This document shows positions 1 to 13,340 of a DNA stretch of 64,000 bases, piece by piece (the stretch's first letter is position 1; each line of letters begins with the position of its first letter). Made by a program: the position numbers and the translations under genes. Where the stretch lies: NCBI GenBank assembly GCA_013400975.1, contig WBMZ01014167.1, forward strand, positions 62,001 to 126,000. Reading direction: 5' to 3'. The stretch is from Atrichornis clamosus (lineage: Eukaryota; Chordata; Aves; Passeriformes; Menuridae). The notes under the pieces are model-generated. The model searched no databases. It was not told the DNA's origin and saw only the letters and a program-made list of their open reading frames with translations.

Positions 1-3000
1 GCCAAGAGAAATGAAAATATATCCATACTCTGCTCAAAATAAAAAGCCATGACATGGATAAAAAGAAGAAGGAAAAAAAACACATCCAGAAAACTAGTAT
101 TTTTTCTGTTAAATTAAGATTCTGTTAAACTTAATTCACTGTTCTCTAAAAATGGAAGTGATAAATATAAAGCAAAAAGTTATTAAAAAATCTTATAGTT
201 GAAAAAGGTGGCCCAACACTTAGAAAGTTAAATTGACACTTAAGTATGCAGTAAGGTCAGGAATTTTGAGGTGTGATTTGCAGACCTGATCCTTGGTGCC
301 CATGTTAGTTCAGACACTTGAGCTCAGCACTGAGGCCGCTGGCTTCACACTGAAGCAGGTAAGTCCTTATAGGATTTCTTCTGCTAGCCAGGGAGCTAAC
401 AGGGACAGTCATTTCCTAAGGAGCTGCAATAACACAAATGAAAGGACTTTCTACAGTGATCGCCTGACCTTTCGTTAGCGCTTCAGTTGCAAACCTAGAA
501 CAAAAGTATTTCATTGTCCAATTGGGTTACTATAAAAATACACGTGACAAAAGGCCAGATGACACCAAAATAAGGGTACTAAAGAAATTAAAAGTGTACA
601 AATCCCTAAGAATAGGAAGAAATATGCACGTATTTAATGCTCAGCATCTCAGGTGACTCATAAATCTTAGTATTAAGCCATCTGCTCAGCTCTCATCTCC
701 ACTAATTCAGTCCTTATGTCAAATTAAGCTCCTTAGTTATTTTTGTAAACACGGTACCAAAATTTTGTCCAAAATGTTATATCGTTCCTGGTGTATGCAC
801 TTCCCAGTCTGGCAGAAATGCCATAGGACATGTGGGTTCTGCTTTGCCTCAGAGGAATCAAAGGAGGAGCGTGAATCTCCACCTTCTGCCGAAGGTTCAC
901 AGACATGGCCCACCCATGCTGGGGTAGACTCTCCACTGCATTAACAGAACTAATGGCTTCAAGACCCTGCATGCCAAAGGAAATGCAGTAGTCAACTCAA
1001 TCCTCTCAAAAAGTTTATGACACTGAACAGTCATACGTACGAGGCTTGATTACAGGAGCCAGCAGGAGGACAAATAAATTCGGCTGCAAACATGCTCACT
1101 CGTTTAAGAGCAAATCCATGTAGTACTGACAAACACACGAAGAGCATCCACATTCTGTAGAGTGGAAGCCACTCCTATAAATTGTTTAGCCTTCTCAAAG
1201 AAAGCGATTCTTTGTCAAAGAGGATTTTGTTGGGTGTTTTAGAGATCGCTGCCATAGTATACAACCACAGCCCAAGCAAGTCTTAATGCCGAGCTATATA
1301 TTATCTTAATTTGCACATGAAACACTAATATCAGCCAATCTTCCTTGTAGAGTTTTTTGTTTATCCTTTGTAGGTTTTCAGAAGAATCGCCAATAGTCTG
1401 ATGGTTTTGAAAGCTTCAAGATGCATGTAGTAATGTAACAAATCTCAGAAGGGAAAATGAGAGAAAAGAAAGAAAACTGTTGCCTTCTCCACTGAGAAAA
1501 TTAATTTCAGCAGATAGAGCCTGTATCTGCACAAAGACATTCCTCTTTTGCCCAGCTTAGCTGATTCCAGATTTTCCCAATGACCTTGCCTAGATTAAAT
1601 TTACAGTCAAGCAAGCTTATCTTTTAAATCAACAAATTGGATTAGTGATACTCTGAGCTGGAAGCAGACTTTTCACACACCCAATTTGTATCAAAAAATT
1701 TTTCCAAATTCTATTCAATTTAGCTAACTACTTGCTACATCCAAAACTTCTTTCAGAAGACTATTTCAGAAAAGATCATAATTGGCTACAAAACCCAAGC
1801 TGAGACATTGCTTGTAAACTGCTACAAAATCCTTATGTATACATATAAATAAACTAAGACATTTCCAAAACAGCAGCAACAAAAGTGATACTTGGTTGTA
1901 AAAGAAGAATATGTAATTGCTTGGAGGGTTAACTTGGTCCCCAGTTCAGTATCTACATTTGCAAAGGTGTAGAAAGCACTTGGTGCTAACTAAAACCAAC
2001 CCAAGCCCAGAGGGGCTGCACTTTTATTTCTCCTTACAACTGGTCCATATTTCTTCTTATGCAAGGTTATTACTGGGAAGAATATGGAAGGTCTGCATAG
2101 ATTTTGAATACCCTAGCCTTTTGCATATAACATATTAATATGTGGAGGATCACAAAGAGCCAAAATGTCAATAACTAATCGAAGTAGAGATAAAATGTTC
2201 ATTGCCATTTCAATACTTTGCATATCAAAGGCCACTAAATGTGCTATTTTGAAAGAAACATATAGTTTTGTAGAGGGGGGAATTTAAGGAAACAAGCGCG
2301 CAGATAAAGTCTCCTTTCTTTGGAAGTTGCTCCATCACTTTCCTCAACTACACTTCGGCTGAATCCTGGGCAGCACCTGGTCACCAAATACTGGGATGGT
2401 GAGGTTCTTATTTTTGGCTTTCATGATCTATTTGGAAACAAAGAATAAATAAATAACAATAATAATGAATTACTGGCTGCATGGATATAGAGAGGAGGAG
2501 AATGGAATTAGGAACAATGTTTCATGTTCCCGTGCACACAGCAGCAGCTGGGTGTCACTGTAATGTCATGTCTCTGTAAAGGCTGACAGTGATCTGCATT
2601 TTGCCAAACTCTGAGACTCTGAAGGTGCTCTCTGCCTTACCTGTGTGAAAAGACTGTAAGCAACAAGGCTGGGAAGAGGATTCAGCTATTCAGATAACCA
2701 GTCATTTTAGGACTGTAGTTTGAAGGATGCAACTAGTGCTGAATTTCAAAAGTTTTTTCTTTATTGTTACTTATGTATTTGTCTTACAACTATATATAAT
2801 CCCTGAAAACACTGCAGAATCACACCACAGCACTAACAGTTATAAGAAACACACTTCAAAAAAATAGCAACAAGATGTTTTTCTATAAAACATATTCATA
2901 TATTGGATGTATCTAACGCACACTCAAGAGGCACTAGCTTTAACAAGCAGAATTATATTTACAACCAGTGTGATGTATGAAACATTTTCAATTTATTTTC

Positions 3001-6000
3001 CCAACAGTAGGTGTTAAAATTACACTCCTGCCACAGTGTTCTTCTCCACACCTTAGAATAAATAAGTTAAACTAGTATGATTTTTCATCCATCTTATTGG
3101 GAAAAGTCCAACATCATGGCCACTTTCCATAAATACAGCAGAAGTGAAAGGGTTTTATTTTGTTTACCAAATTTGGGAATCAGACCAGAAAACCAAGACA
3201 AGTTATATCATGATGTTGAGGATGAGTTGCCAATTTCTGTTTAAATATTTGAAAATGTTCTAATTACTGACAAAAGCTGAATGGAAATGACTGAAAGGAG
3301 CATCTTCTCTGTCTGAGCCCCTGGTGCCTTGCAGGTGACCATTGCTCAGACCATATGATGAGCTGCTGTCTGTTTCCAATCCTTACGTCTTCTTATTTTA
3401 AGTTTTGAATAGAGAACTAAGGCACTTTGATGAAAAAGCACATGCCTTTGCATTTTCAAGATCCCTAAGTCAGCCCATCATATGTGCACACTTTTCTCTA
3501 CCAAGCACAAAGCCACTCTTGGAGGCAAACCCCACATTTACTTTGGCATGGGGTTGGGGGATGGAGGATTAAAATAAAAGAAAACAAAAAACAAAAACAA
3601 AACCAACAACCGAACTGGCCAGACTAAAGACACCAAGACTCCAGCAGGCTCTAAATTCTTTAGCAGAAAAAAAAGCCATAAACCCTGTAAATTGTGTCCG
3701 GTCACTATGAGGAAAATCAGCTACGTGCACCTGCTCAGCAGCAGTTATTTCCTTCAGAAATACCTGTGCCAGGAGTCCCAAGTGTGCCAGGAATTCCAAC
3801 TGGCCCTGCACAGCAACACCTGAAACCTTACAAGGTGAGGAATACTTCAGCAGGGGCTCATGATAGAACGACGCTCTGTGGACACACCAACCTGTTAGGG
3901 ATAGCAAACCCTTGCCTTTAATCCATGCTTCATGTAAAACCTTCCTCTATCCATGCAGACATCTCCAAAAATGCATTACCTCCATTCCCTCATCTTTACA
4001 GAAACAATCATGAATATTTGGAGATGACAAAACAAAAAGGATATTTTGTATCCTAGTCAACAGGAAATTTGTGATAAGGTGTGGTCTAACAGTCAGCTGT
4101 TGATCTTATTGAGTTACAGCTAGTTACTACCTTAATGTTATCCTAATTAGTACAGTTCATCTTCAAAAGACCCAACTGGAAGGCAGCATGCAATATTCAG
4201 ATGGGACATAACAGTTTATAGATATTGCAGTTGCAGAGAAGAAACACTGCAGGGGCAGAGGGGAGAACTGACAGTTTGATGCATATTTTTTAATTTCTGG
4301 CCACAAATTTTACATACATGTGTAACCCAGTACTCCTATTGCACTTTGTCTTGTCTGCCTTTGCCTCATTACCCTGCAGAGAGAGGAACAAAGAGAACAC
4401 CAGCTTCCCACCAACAATGCTGTTTTCAAACCCCCTATTTGGAAGCATCAGAACTTCTGTTCTGATCACAGCTGTACACACCTGCCTTGTGGTACCTGTT
4501 CCCCTCAACAGAGGAGGGAGCTTGAGACTTCCATCTCCAACTTTGCTGGCTACAACCTCCTATCCGGCCACTGGGGCCCTGCCCAAGGAGGTTACTTGTA
4601 ACTGCAGATCCTATCTGAATTTCTGAGTCCTTGCCAAAGCTGAAGCCACAATTCCTTATCCTGTGGGGCACAGATCAACCCCTTTGCCATCCATCTTTGC
4701 CCCAGATGCTTCTTTGAGTTTCTGGGTTTCAAAATAAGGTACTATGCCTAAGCTGGAATAGAATTGAAAAGCCACAGAACCCCACAGAGGCATGTAACTA
4801 ATGATATAGTTCCCATTTCTGGCAACCACCAAAACTGGTTGTTTCCAAAGTCACAAATACAGGCATGATTTACTGTAAGACTCACTGTGCTGGGTTTCCA
4901 GTTTACTTCACCTCAGTGCAACCACAAATACATTTGCAAACTGACAAAGGGGCAGCAAAGAATGAGAATATATGTTCGGACAAGGCTCTATTTGCTGATC
5001 TAACAAAAGACTCCTCCTAGTGTAAACTTCACAAAATCATTTCCACCCTGCAATGTTCTTGCTTAAATTTACTCCTCTTTCCTATACTTTCTTGAATGGA
5101 ATTGGAGCTCCTTGTTCCATCCAAACACATAGTAACAATCTAACTCCACCTGCTTTTCTCTGGTAGTCAGCTTCTGGAGTCTCCCATGCCTATGCAGTGA
5201 TAGAGCTGCAGCGGATGCAAAACTGCAAACATCTGTTGGCACTATTTCCATAATAAGATTATACAAGCCCTTGAAGAACTAAGATCAAGTGAAAAATCCA
5301 GAAGACTTGAAAACTTCATTAGCTTTCTGGTTAATCAGAATCGGAAGTTGTGTTTAGAAGAAGGGTGACTTTTGAGATGTCTCCAAGGACTAGTTTTCAC
5401 AGCTATAATTAGCAATTGGTAGTAGGAAAACAAAAAGCTTTAAACCAGCATTTTTCAGGAGCTCTATGAGTGGTTCACTTTGTTTGTAACTGGAAAACAT
5501 TCTCAAACAGCAGATGAGGACTACTACTGATCTCCCCCCACAGCAACGGCAGAGCAGAGATACACAGTCGAGGGGGAAAACAACAGCAAAAGGTTATTTT
5601 GCTGCCATATAGCTTAAACAGCTTACTATGATGATGAAGGGAAGATGACAAAATATGCAGAGTTTGGAAAATAGGTGGAACTCACAGATGATTCCAATGC
5701 TGGAGTGACTTCCTTTAGTAAGTCACCAAAGAAACAGGAAAACCATGCTCCTTTCTGTCTTCATCCTGGGGCCTTAAACTGCAGGGCAGGTGAGCTCCAT
5801 GTAAACATTTGGGCTAGGGACTGGCACACCTGGCTCCTGGGGGATGGGGGGAGGAGGAGGCACTTCTACAGAAGTCATTGTTTGGATAAATTTTGGTAAG
5901 TAATACTAAAGATGATTAAATTCTGGGCACATGCCACCTTTCTTAAGGCTATTCAGGTTTCTTTGAAATCTTGCAATCACCTCCACTTTCTACTTTCACA

Positions 6001-7571
6001 AAAAACATCTTTCTTAAAATTCACAGTGTTTCATTTCAAAGCTAATGCAGGCATAAGAATTTCCTAGTCATAATATTAATATTTTCAGTACTACATTTTG
6101 ATGTCGCATTAAAATGTTTCAACCACAAACTTACAGTGACCTCTGCTGAACAGTTAGTGCATCTTCCATGCAGACTGAAAATGGAGCTACTACACTGCCA
6201 ATCCCAGCACTTGCAAATCCATCACACAAGCAGCATTTTGAAAGGAATGTCACTGCTTAAGCTACAAAAGCCAGAGCTGTGTTTGATATCAAACAGACAA
6301 AACTTTATGCAGAATATCTGGAGAAATCTTCTGATAAGGCAAAACAAAAAGATTAGCTTTCACCAAAGCTCTGTATGTCACTTCACGAGCTATCTAATGC
6401 TATTGGATACATCCAGTAATTTCAATTATTCACTAAGGGATTACACTTATTTCAGTAAATTAAACAACAATAGGCTGCTTGTGCTTCCAGGATGACTGTG
6501 GTGAGAGGAGCACCAGCTTCAATACACTAAGAATACTTTGATTTTATAAATGAGAAAATTCAGACATCTCTGACATGGTTTTAAGACTATTGCAAATACT
6601 CCTACTTCTCAAAATCCTCTTCCTTCCTTCCTGTAGTTGTCCAGACCAGGCTTGCCAGCACTGGACAGCTACTCCTCTCCAGCTGTGACCCCCAGCAGAG
6701 CAGGGCAAGCAGAGAGCTGCCCTGGGCATCCCAGCATCATCCTGGGCTCCGCAGTGCACGGCAGTGGCCATGGGAGGGGGATTACCTCTCCCACTTTCTC
6801 CCTGTGCAGGCTCCCACACTGCCTGGTAGCGGGGTGAAGCCCAACTGCTACTCCAAGCCACAGCTATGTCTATCCAAGGGCAAGGGATAAAAAAGAACAA
6901 GTTCAACAAAAATTAAGAACTGCTTCTGGTCTCTTTCTGAGGTTGGGTAGGAGCAGTATCACTTCAGCCCCGTTTCCCTCCATAGCTCCCATTTTCTCCC
7001 CATCATTAGGCACAGCCACTATGTTCTCCTGCTGGCAGACTCCTTTTTTCCACTCAGATTTAAGTCCATCCTTTTTTTTTCCTCTTAGAAAGTAAATAGT
7101 CGAGACTCTCTAGCCAAAACAATATCCCAGCGCATTTACTCCAGGACCCAGAAATAACAGGAGAGGGGTCTCAGTGCACTCAGCCCACACAGGAATACAG
7201 AAAAAGTGGTTCATCTTTGTGTATATTAATAAAAAAAAAAAATCTCCTGTGAAGATACTGGGGGGGTTCCCTCCTAATGAGAGGGATCATTAAAAACCTC
7301 TTGGTTTGAATAAATAGTGGCTTTGTTACTACACCTCTTCTTTTATGAAATATGGAGAAAAACCTGTACACAGAGACATCATACATTTTATCCAAAGGCA
7401 GACAAACAAAATGCATTAAAATGTTCTTCTAGCTTAAATGAATTTTGCTGGCTAGGAGAAGATGGCCCACACCCTCCCTCCTTTTCTACTTCATAGCAGG
7501 TGACTGGACTTCTGAATACGGAATGGGAATGTTCATTTCTCCCACCAGAAAACCACACACATTTTAGACTT
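1..7571. other. intronic DNA without recognised gene or transposon
   Basis: All frames are broken by frequent stops. The only items noted are the Pro/Gly-repeat ORF at 3.69-3.83 kb and a modestly GC-rich patch at 6.63-6.85 kb with overlapping ORFs on both strands and no recognisable product. No promoter, RNA gene or repeat was identified. Confidence 0.7.
3694..3834 (+). other. short ORF with 6-residue Pro/Gly repeat ending at a splice donor
   Basis: From the ATG, 47 codons run to LKPYK, where CAAG is followed by GTGAGG, a good donor, in phase 0. The middle codes PVPGVPSVPGIPTGP, two units of an 18-bp tandem repeat (TGTGCCAGGA at 3765 and 3783), resembling elastin- or collagen-like low-complexity protein. 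No convincing acceptor lies upstream (only purine-rich A/C sequence), so if real it would be a first exon. An overlapping minus-strand ORF also exists; the repeat alone can create such frames. Product unknown. Confidence 0.2.
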
Positions 7572-8858
7572 CACAGAATCACAGAATCACACAACTAACT
7601 AGGCTGGAAAAGACCTCTGAGATCATCGAGTTCAACCTATGACCTACCACCTCCTCATCAACTAAATCATGTCACTGAGTGCCACATCCAGTCTGTTTTT
7701 AAACACGTCCAGGGACGGTGACTCCACCACCTCCCTGGGCAGACGATTCCAGTGCCAAATCACTCCTTCGGTGAATAACTTTTCCCTGATGTCTAACCTA
7801 AACTTCCCCTGGCGCAGCTTAAGACTGCGTCCTCTCGTTCTGTCAGTGTTTGCCTGGGAGAAGAGACCGACCCCCACCTGACTACAACCACCTTTCAGGG
7901 AGTTGTAGAGAGTGATGAGGTCTCCTCTGAGCCTCCTTTTTTCCAGGCTAAACAAGCCCAGCTCCCTGAGCCATTCTCCACAGGGCTTGTGTTCCAGGCC
8001 CTTCGCCAGCCTGGTTGCCCTCCTCTGGGCGCGTTCGAGCGTCTCAACGTCCTTCTGAAACTGAGGGGCCCAGAACTGGACACAGCGCTCGAGGTGTGGC
8101 CTCACCAGTGCTGAGTGCGGGGGAAGAATGACCTCCCTGGTCCTGCTGGCCACACGATTCCTGACNGGCAGACGATTGCCAAATCACTCCTTCGGTGAAT
8201 AACTTTTCCCTGATGTCTAACCTAAACTTCCCCTGGCGCAGCTTAAGACTGCGTCCTCCCGTTCTGTCAGTGTTTGCCTGGGAGAAGAGACCGACCCCCA
8301 CCTGACTACAACCACCTTTCAGGGAGTTGTAGAGAGTGATGAGGTCTCCTCTGAGCCTCCTTTTTTCCAGGCTAAACAAGCCCAGCTCCCTGAGCCATTC
8401 TCCACAGGGCTTGTGTTCCAGGCCCTTCGCCAGCCTGGTTGCCCTCCTCTGGGCGCGTTCGAGCGTCTCAACGTCCTTCTGAAACTGAGGGGCCCAGAAC
8501 TGGACACAGCGCTCGAGGTGTGGCCTCACCAGTGCTGAGTGCGGGGGAAGAATGACCTCCCTGGTCCTGCTGGCCACACGATTCCTGACTCAGGCCAGAT
8601 GTCATTGGCCTTCTTGGCCACCTGGGCACACTGCTGGCTCATGTTCAGTCAGCTGTCAACCAGTACCCTCAGGTCCCCTTCTGCCCGGCCACCTTCCAGC
8701 CACTCTGTCCCCAGCCTGTAGCACTGTAGAGGGTTGTTGTGGCCAAAGTGCAGGACTTGGCACTTGGACTTGTTAAACTTCATGTTGTTGTACTCGGCAC
8801 ATCGATCCAGACTGTCCAGGTCCCTTTGCAGAGCCCTTCTACCCTCCAGCAGATCAAC
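7572..8858 (-). mobile_element. CR1 LINE, 5'-truncated, relatively young copy
   Basis: The element reads on the minus strand. Its 3' tail is at 7572-7590, with repeats of ATTCTGTG when reverse-complemented. The body encodes the C-terminal part of CR1 ORF2: from 8858 downward a segment like [16 protein letters not shown] just after the reverse-transcriptase core, then FGHN, then a long uninterrupted run ([47 protein letters not shown]) ending at a stop near 7662. The open frame marks it as the least decayed CR1 in the window. It lacks endonuclease and the catalytic reverse-transcriptase motifs, so it cannot move by itself. Its length is inflated by an internal duplication around an N; without it the element would be about 0.86 kb. 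Confidence 0.95.
7738..8589. repeat. near-identical tandem duplication (428/423 bp) joined by one N
   Basis: Copy 1 is 7738-8165, position 8166 is N, and copy 2 is 8167-8589. The copies differ at only two places seen: a 5-bp segment (7749-7753, CCAGT) missing from copy 2, and T at 7835 against C at 8259, which changes Arg to Gly in the CR1 frame. The unit starts inside the CR1 and ends in it with the same GATTCCTGAC. Only copy 2 continues into the rest of the element. This is what two unmerged contig ends or haplotypes look like after being joined by a minimal gap. A real recent tandem duplication is the alternative. Confidence 0.93.
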
Positions 8859-11800
8859 ACATGCTCACTTATGTGTGTTTACCAATAACAAGTTACTGTC
8901 ACTACTTACAAGAGCCATTTAACCCACTTGTGCACCTCGGTATGCAACCTTAATTTTATTTAAACAATATACAGTCAAATACACCATATTAAACATTGAG
9001 ATCAACATAAATAGCTTAATATTTAAGTCTCTATACTGCTTTTATTATGCATAAAACTGGACTAGTTAAAACTCCATCTCAAATTGCATTACACACCATG
9101 TTGCCAAATTTGCATATTATGCCACCAAACACTAATCCTTCCTGGAGAGACTTTCAAATTAGTCTGTTCATTTAGACACAACAGCTCCCAAGGCCATGCT
9201 CAAGTATTACACCTACCAGACAGCACCTCTTCAGCACCCTATAGCTCCAAGGCCATGAAGACTTGTGGGACTTTATTATCTGACATGGTCTAAGAAAGTT
9301 TCTGTTTATGACTAGGACAAGACTTTTTATTTTAATCTTAAATATCAAACTAATTGTGAGATAATAAACGGAGCCATAGCTGGAGTAGTCTCAAGTTGTT
9401 TAAGAGCCACAAACGTATCATTTCGAAACAGTATGGCAAAAAAAAAAGATACACATCAAATTGTAGCTGAATTGGGACTCACTCAAGTTCTAACTAAAAT
9501 TTCAGGGGTTTCAGTCTTTAATATTTCACCAGACTCTTGTGATTCTAATCCAGAGCTTCATAGTACAGATTTTAGCTTAAACTCTGAATTCTTCAGTTTA
9601 TGAACACACATTCTCATGCAGTATCATGAGAATGACACTCTTGTGATAAACTTCGAATAAATTCCCAGGATTTATAAAAGGTAACCACCTGAATTTTCAC
9701 CACTCATTATCTTTGTACATTAAGGGAGAACAGAACTGAAGCTCCTACTATCTAGCACAGAATTAAAGGACAGACTGAACTTTCATATATTTAGGCAGAG
9801 CTAAAGCTCTAGGTCAACAGATACCAAGTTCCTCACATTATTTCTGTACAGACCCATGTCAAGCTTTGTGATTCTGACACTTCCACATCTGACATTAAAT
9901 ACAAGGTCATGGCTGCAAACCAATCCTTAATGAATCCTGTAGAGCCCACGTAACAGTATTTGCATAGTATAAAATGATATAATATACAATTAGAATGTGT
10001 ATCATGTGCAACTCTTCCATTGCTGACTCAACAGAAGATGGAAAGTTAGAAACATTTTATGGTATTTTACAGTTACTATAAAACCACAATATGATTTCCT
10101 TATTTTTACGACTCTAAATAAAACTCAGATTTATTTTAAGCAAATGAAAGTGATGCTCCCATAGGAAAATACATCTTTAGTTTTTACAACATTCCATAAC
10201 ACACAAGATGTACAGAGGGTTTATTTAGCTTCAGAGACATATTTTGACATCATAAAAATTCCCATCTTTGGCAGTTCTGAATGACTGGAATTAACTTATT
10301 TACTTGGAACTAACATAATAACTTAAACAGATGGTATGAGTGTTACAGTTGATTAGATCAATGACAATAATGTCACCAAGTCTGAGCATCTGACCTTGGC
10401 AAAACAAATATTGCAATATTTACAGTTAAAGACACAGACAAATCTGTAAAGAATGGCTGTTGGTAAATTGTATGAACACAGAGCTCCTCATTAAGAGAAT
10501 GTGCTACTAGAGAAACTGAATGTTTTCATGTCACCTATTCTATAAAGCTTCCTCCATTATGAAAAATATTTTTAATATGCATTCCAAACAGCATTCATTT
10601 ACATATATGTACTAATTTTCCCTTTTATTGGTTCATTTCTAGATTTAACAGACAAGTAGATAATTGAAATTTTATATAGCACACTAAACAGAATGTAAGC
10701 CATGCACTGATTTTAACATTTTTATAAACCAAAATTACAATCAGGTAATATACATGCATCTTTTTATTTATTGCAAATAGTTAAAAAACATACTTATTAC
10801 TGTATTTTTACCCTAAAGCTTTTTTGAATGTCCAAATAATTTCCCAATTGCATCTCAAAATTAAACTCTTTAGTTTTCATCTCTATACCCCAGGGCTTTA
10901 CTGCACAACACAACATATTTTAATATGGTTAAATGCTATTGATGTTGCAAAATGTTATTCCTTATTGAAAATGGTCATTAATATCACTTCATACCTCAGA
11001 GAGTATGGTAGTAATTTGGCAATAAAACACACTATTATCATCCTCTTCTAATAACCTGAAAGTGTTGTAATCCTAGGGCCCTAAATGTGTTATGGAATAT
11101 TATTAGAACAAGCACATTCTGGTCATTATTTAGATGGGAACATTTCCCATGTCTCTCATACCTCATTCAGTAATTGCACACTCCTGCTATAATTAAATCT
11201 GCCCATTTTAAATTGTCCATAATATTCTAAGGTTCATTTTCTGGTCCTGTGGGACACATCATTGACTCCATTTTGGGAACGACATAGTTTTTAATGATGT
11301 ATTTTAAATTGTTTATTTTTATTTAAGTGACTGTCTAGAATAATAACTTGAAACATCCTGAATTAGATAAAACAGTTTAAAGTGGGGGAAATGAAAAAAG
11401 CAGCAGCAGCTTCCTAAACATATAAAACATGAGTGAAATATTTATTCCCCCTTCAAGTGACTTTACCTACTTGTCCAGTACCAAAAGTACTGTTTTCCAA
11501 GGAAAAATATTGCTTTGAAATGAGCAGCATTTACTTGAGACAGTCAGATTCACAGGAACATAAATGCTATCTCCAAGGCTCAGACAGGAGCCCCCCTACC
11601 AGAGCCACGTGCACACAGCACATTCCATTCCCTTCCATTCAGACTGATACCCCTAATACGGCAAAATAAAACCTGAGCTAAGGGCTTCAATTAAACCTAA
11701 GCTGTAACACAATGTATTTAAACAAACAACTAACCACATTCAGGTGTGAACTGTTCACTGTGAATAAAAATTTGAAAATGTACATGCAACGAAAATGGGA

Positions 11801-13309
11801 ATATTTGAAAGTGGATATATCGCAAAACTGGTGTCATTTAACACTATTAATACCAGCAGCTGCATGATCAGGTCAGCCTATGAAGCATCTCTGTCCTGCC
11901 CTGACAGAGTCTGGACAAGAGCATCGAAGGAAAGCTCGATGCTTCCACACCTCAGCTGAAAGCAAGTGTTAAGCCATTTTCCTCTCATCTAAATAAACGT
12001 TCACACACAAGTCTCGTAAGGGATCTGCGCTGGATTTTGAGCACAAATAAACAGTAAAACTTGCACACGCCAGGCAAATTGTGGGAAACCCATAAGCAAA
12101 CTGTATCCAGACAAAACTAACAAGTGGCAGCTCATCCACTTGGCACCCTCAGCTGAACGCTGCAATGTGAGCCAAGCGTACACCCTTACCAGAAAATCAA
12201 AACTCCTGAAGAGTGGCACCTGGGTTCACTATCTGTTGTGACAACACAAGGAAGAAAAGTGCTTTTGTATTTAGAAAAATAACAACATTCAAGCATGTTC
12301 CAAGGCAATGTGAAATATATACAAGCCTAAATGATGGTATAAATCTGTGTCACATATAAAATGCTGTAAGAAATATAGAACTAGAAGGTAGATCCCTTAA
12401 TCAATAAATACTGTGCTTAACAGAACAGTTTACTGAAATGGGAGACAAACTAATCCTTGTGCCTCTCTGCAAGCAACTCTGGTGTTTGAAAACACACAGA
12501 AAGAGAAGATCCAGCAGAAATATTTTGCACTACATTTCTGCTATTGTACATAAAAACATTTCAGGGCTCATATAAACTACTAAGAGAATGAAAATCTTCT
12601 TCAGCTACCTATCAATAGCAAGAAAGCAAAAGTCTCTAAGAGCAAAAATTTTAGGATAAGGGGGGGATCAAATTATTGATAAAGTCAGCTTTTAACGTTT
12701 GAGAAGTTAATCTCACACGCAAACAGGGACATATTAAATGATCATGAAGGAGACTGCAGTCAAGCACTCAAAAGTCCCTATACTGGTGATATTTTCTGTA
12801 CATTGTTTATATTTTGCATTGTCATTTACAGCTGATACTAGATATCCACTGAAAATACCTCAGTTCCAGAGTTACTGAGTTACAGAGTGTCTATGGTCAT
12901 ATTTACGTATACGTGAATGAACAAAAGCTGGATAGAAGTCCCCAGATCCAACATTTATGCAAGCAGCAGAACATTTCTCTCTTTGTCTTATGTGCTACCT
13001 TACAGTTGCAGGAGGAAATTTTATGTCACACCACCATACTCTCAGATATTTATTCAGACACTTTTATAAATCCGCAGCATTACTGGTTTGCACCAAGTAC
13101 AGTGTTGGAATTCAAGCAATAACCTTGCACTTGACACTGTCATGCTCCTGTACCTTGCAGTTCTGCTGACAACTAATTTACAAATAAAGCAGTATTTTTA
13201 ACTTTTAAACTCCCCTATTAAGGAGAGAAACACGTTATGAAATTACTTTTGTGATTATACTGTTATCATTCCAAATCATTCAGAATTAGTAGTCTTTATC
13301 TTCCAAAGA

Positions 13310-13340
13310 TTCTAAAAATTCTAAAAATTCTAATTCTTTT
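13310..13340. repeat. 9-bp tandem repeat (TTCTAAAAA)
   Basis: Two full units and a partial third, followed by a T-rich stretch. Confidence 0.85.

Noticed and set aside
6136..6495. 119-codon plus-strand ORF
   Set aside because: No recognised motif and no convincing splice or promoter context; length is within what AT-rich introns produce by chance.
7662..8577. Two 163-177-codon ORFs as host protein genes
   Set aside because: They are the C-terminal ORF2 region of a CR1 LINE, doubled by the duplicate around the N.
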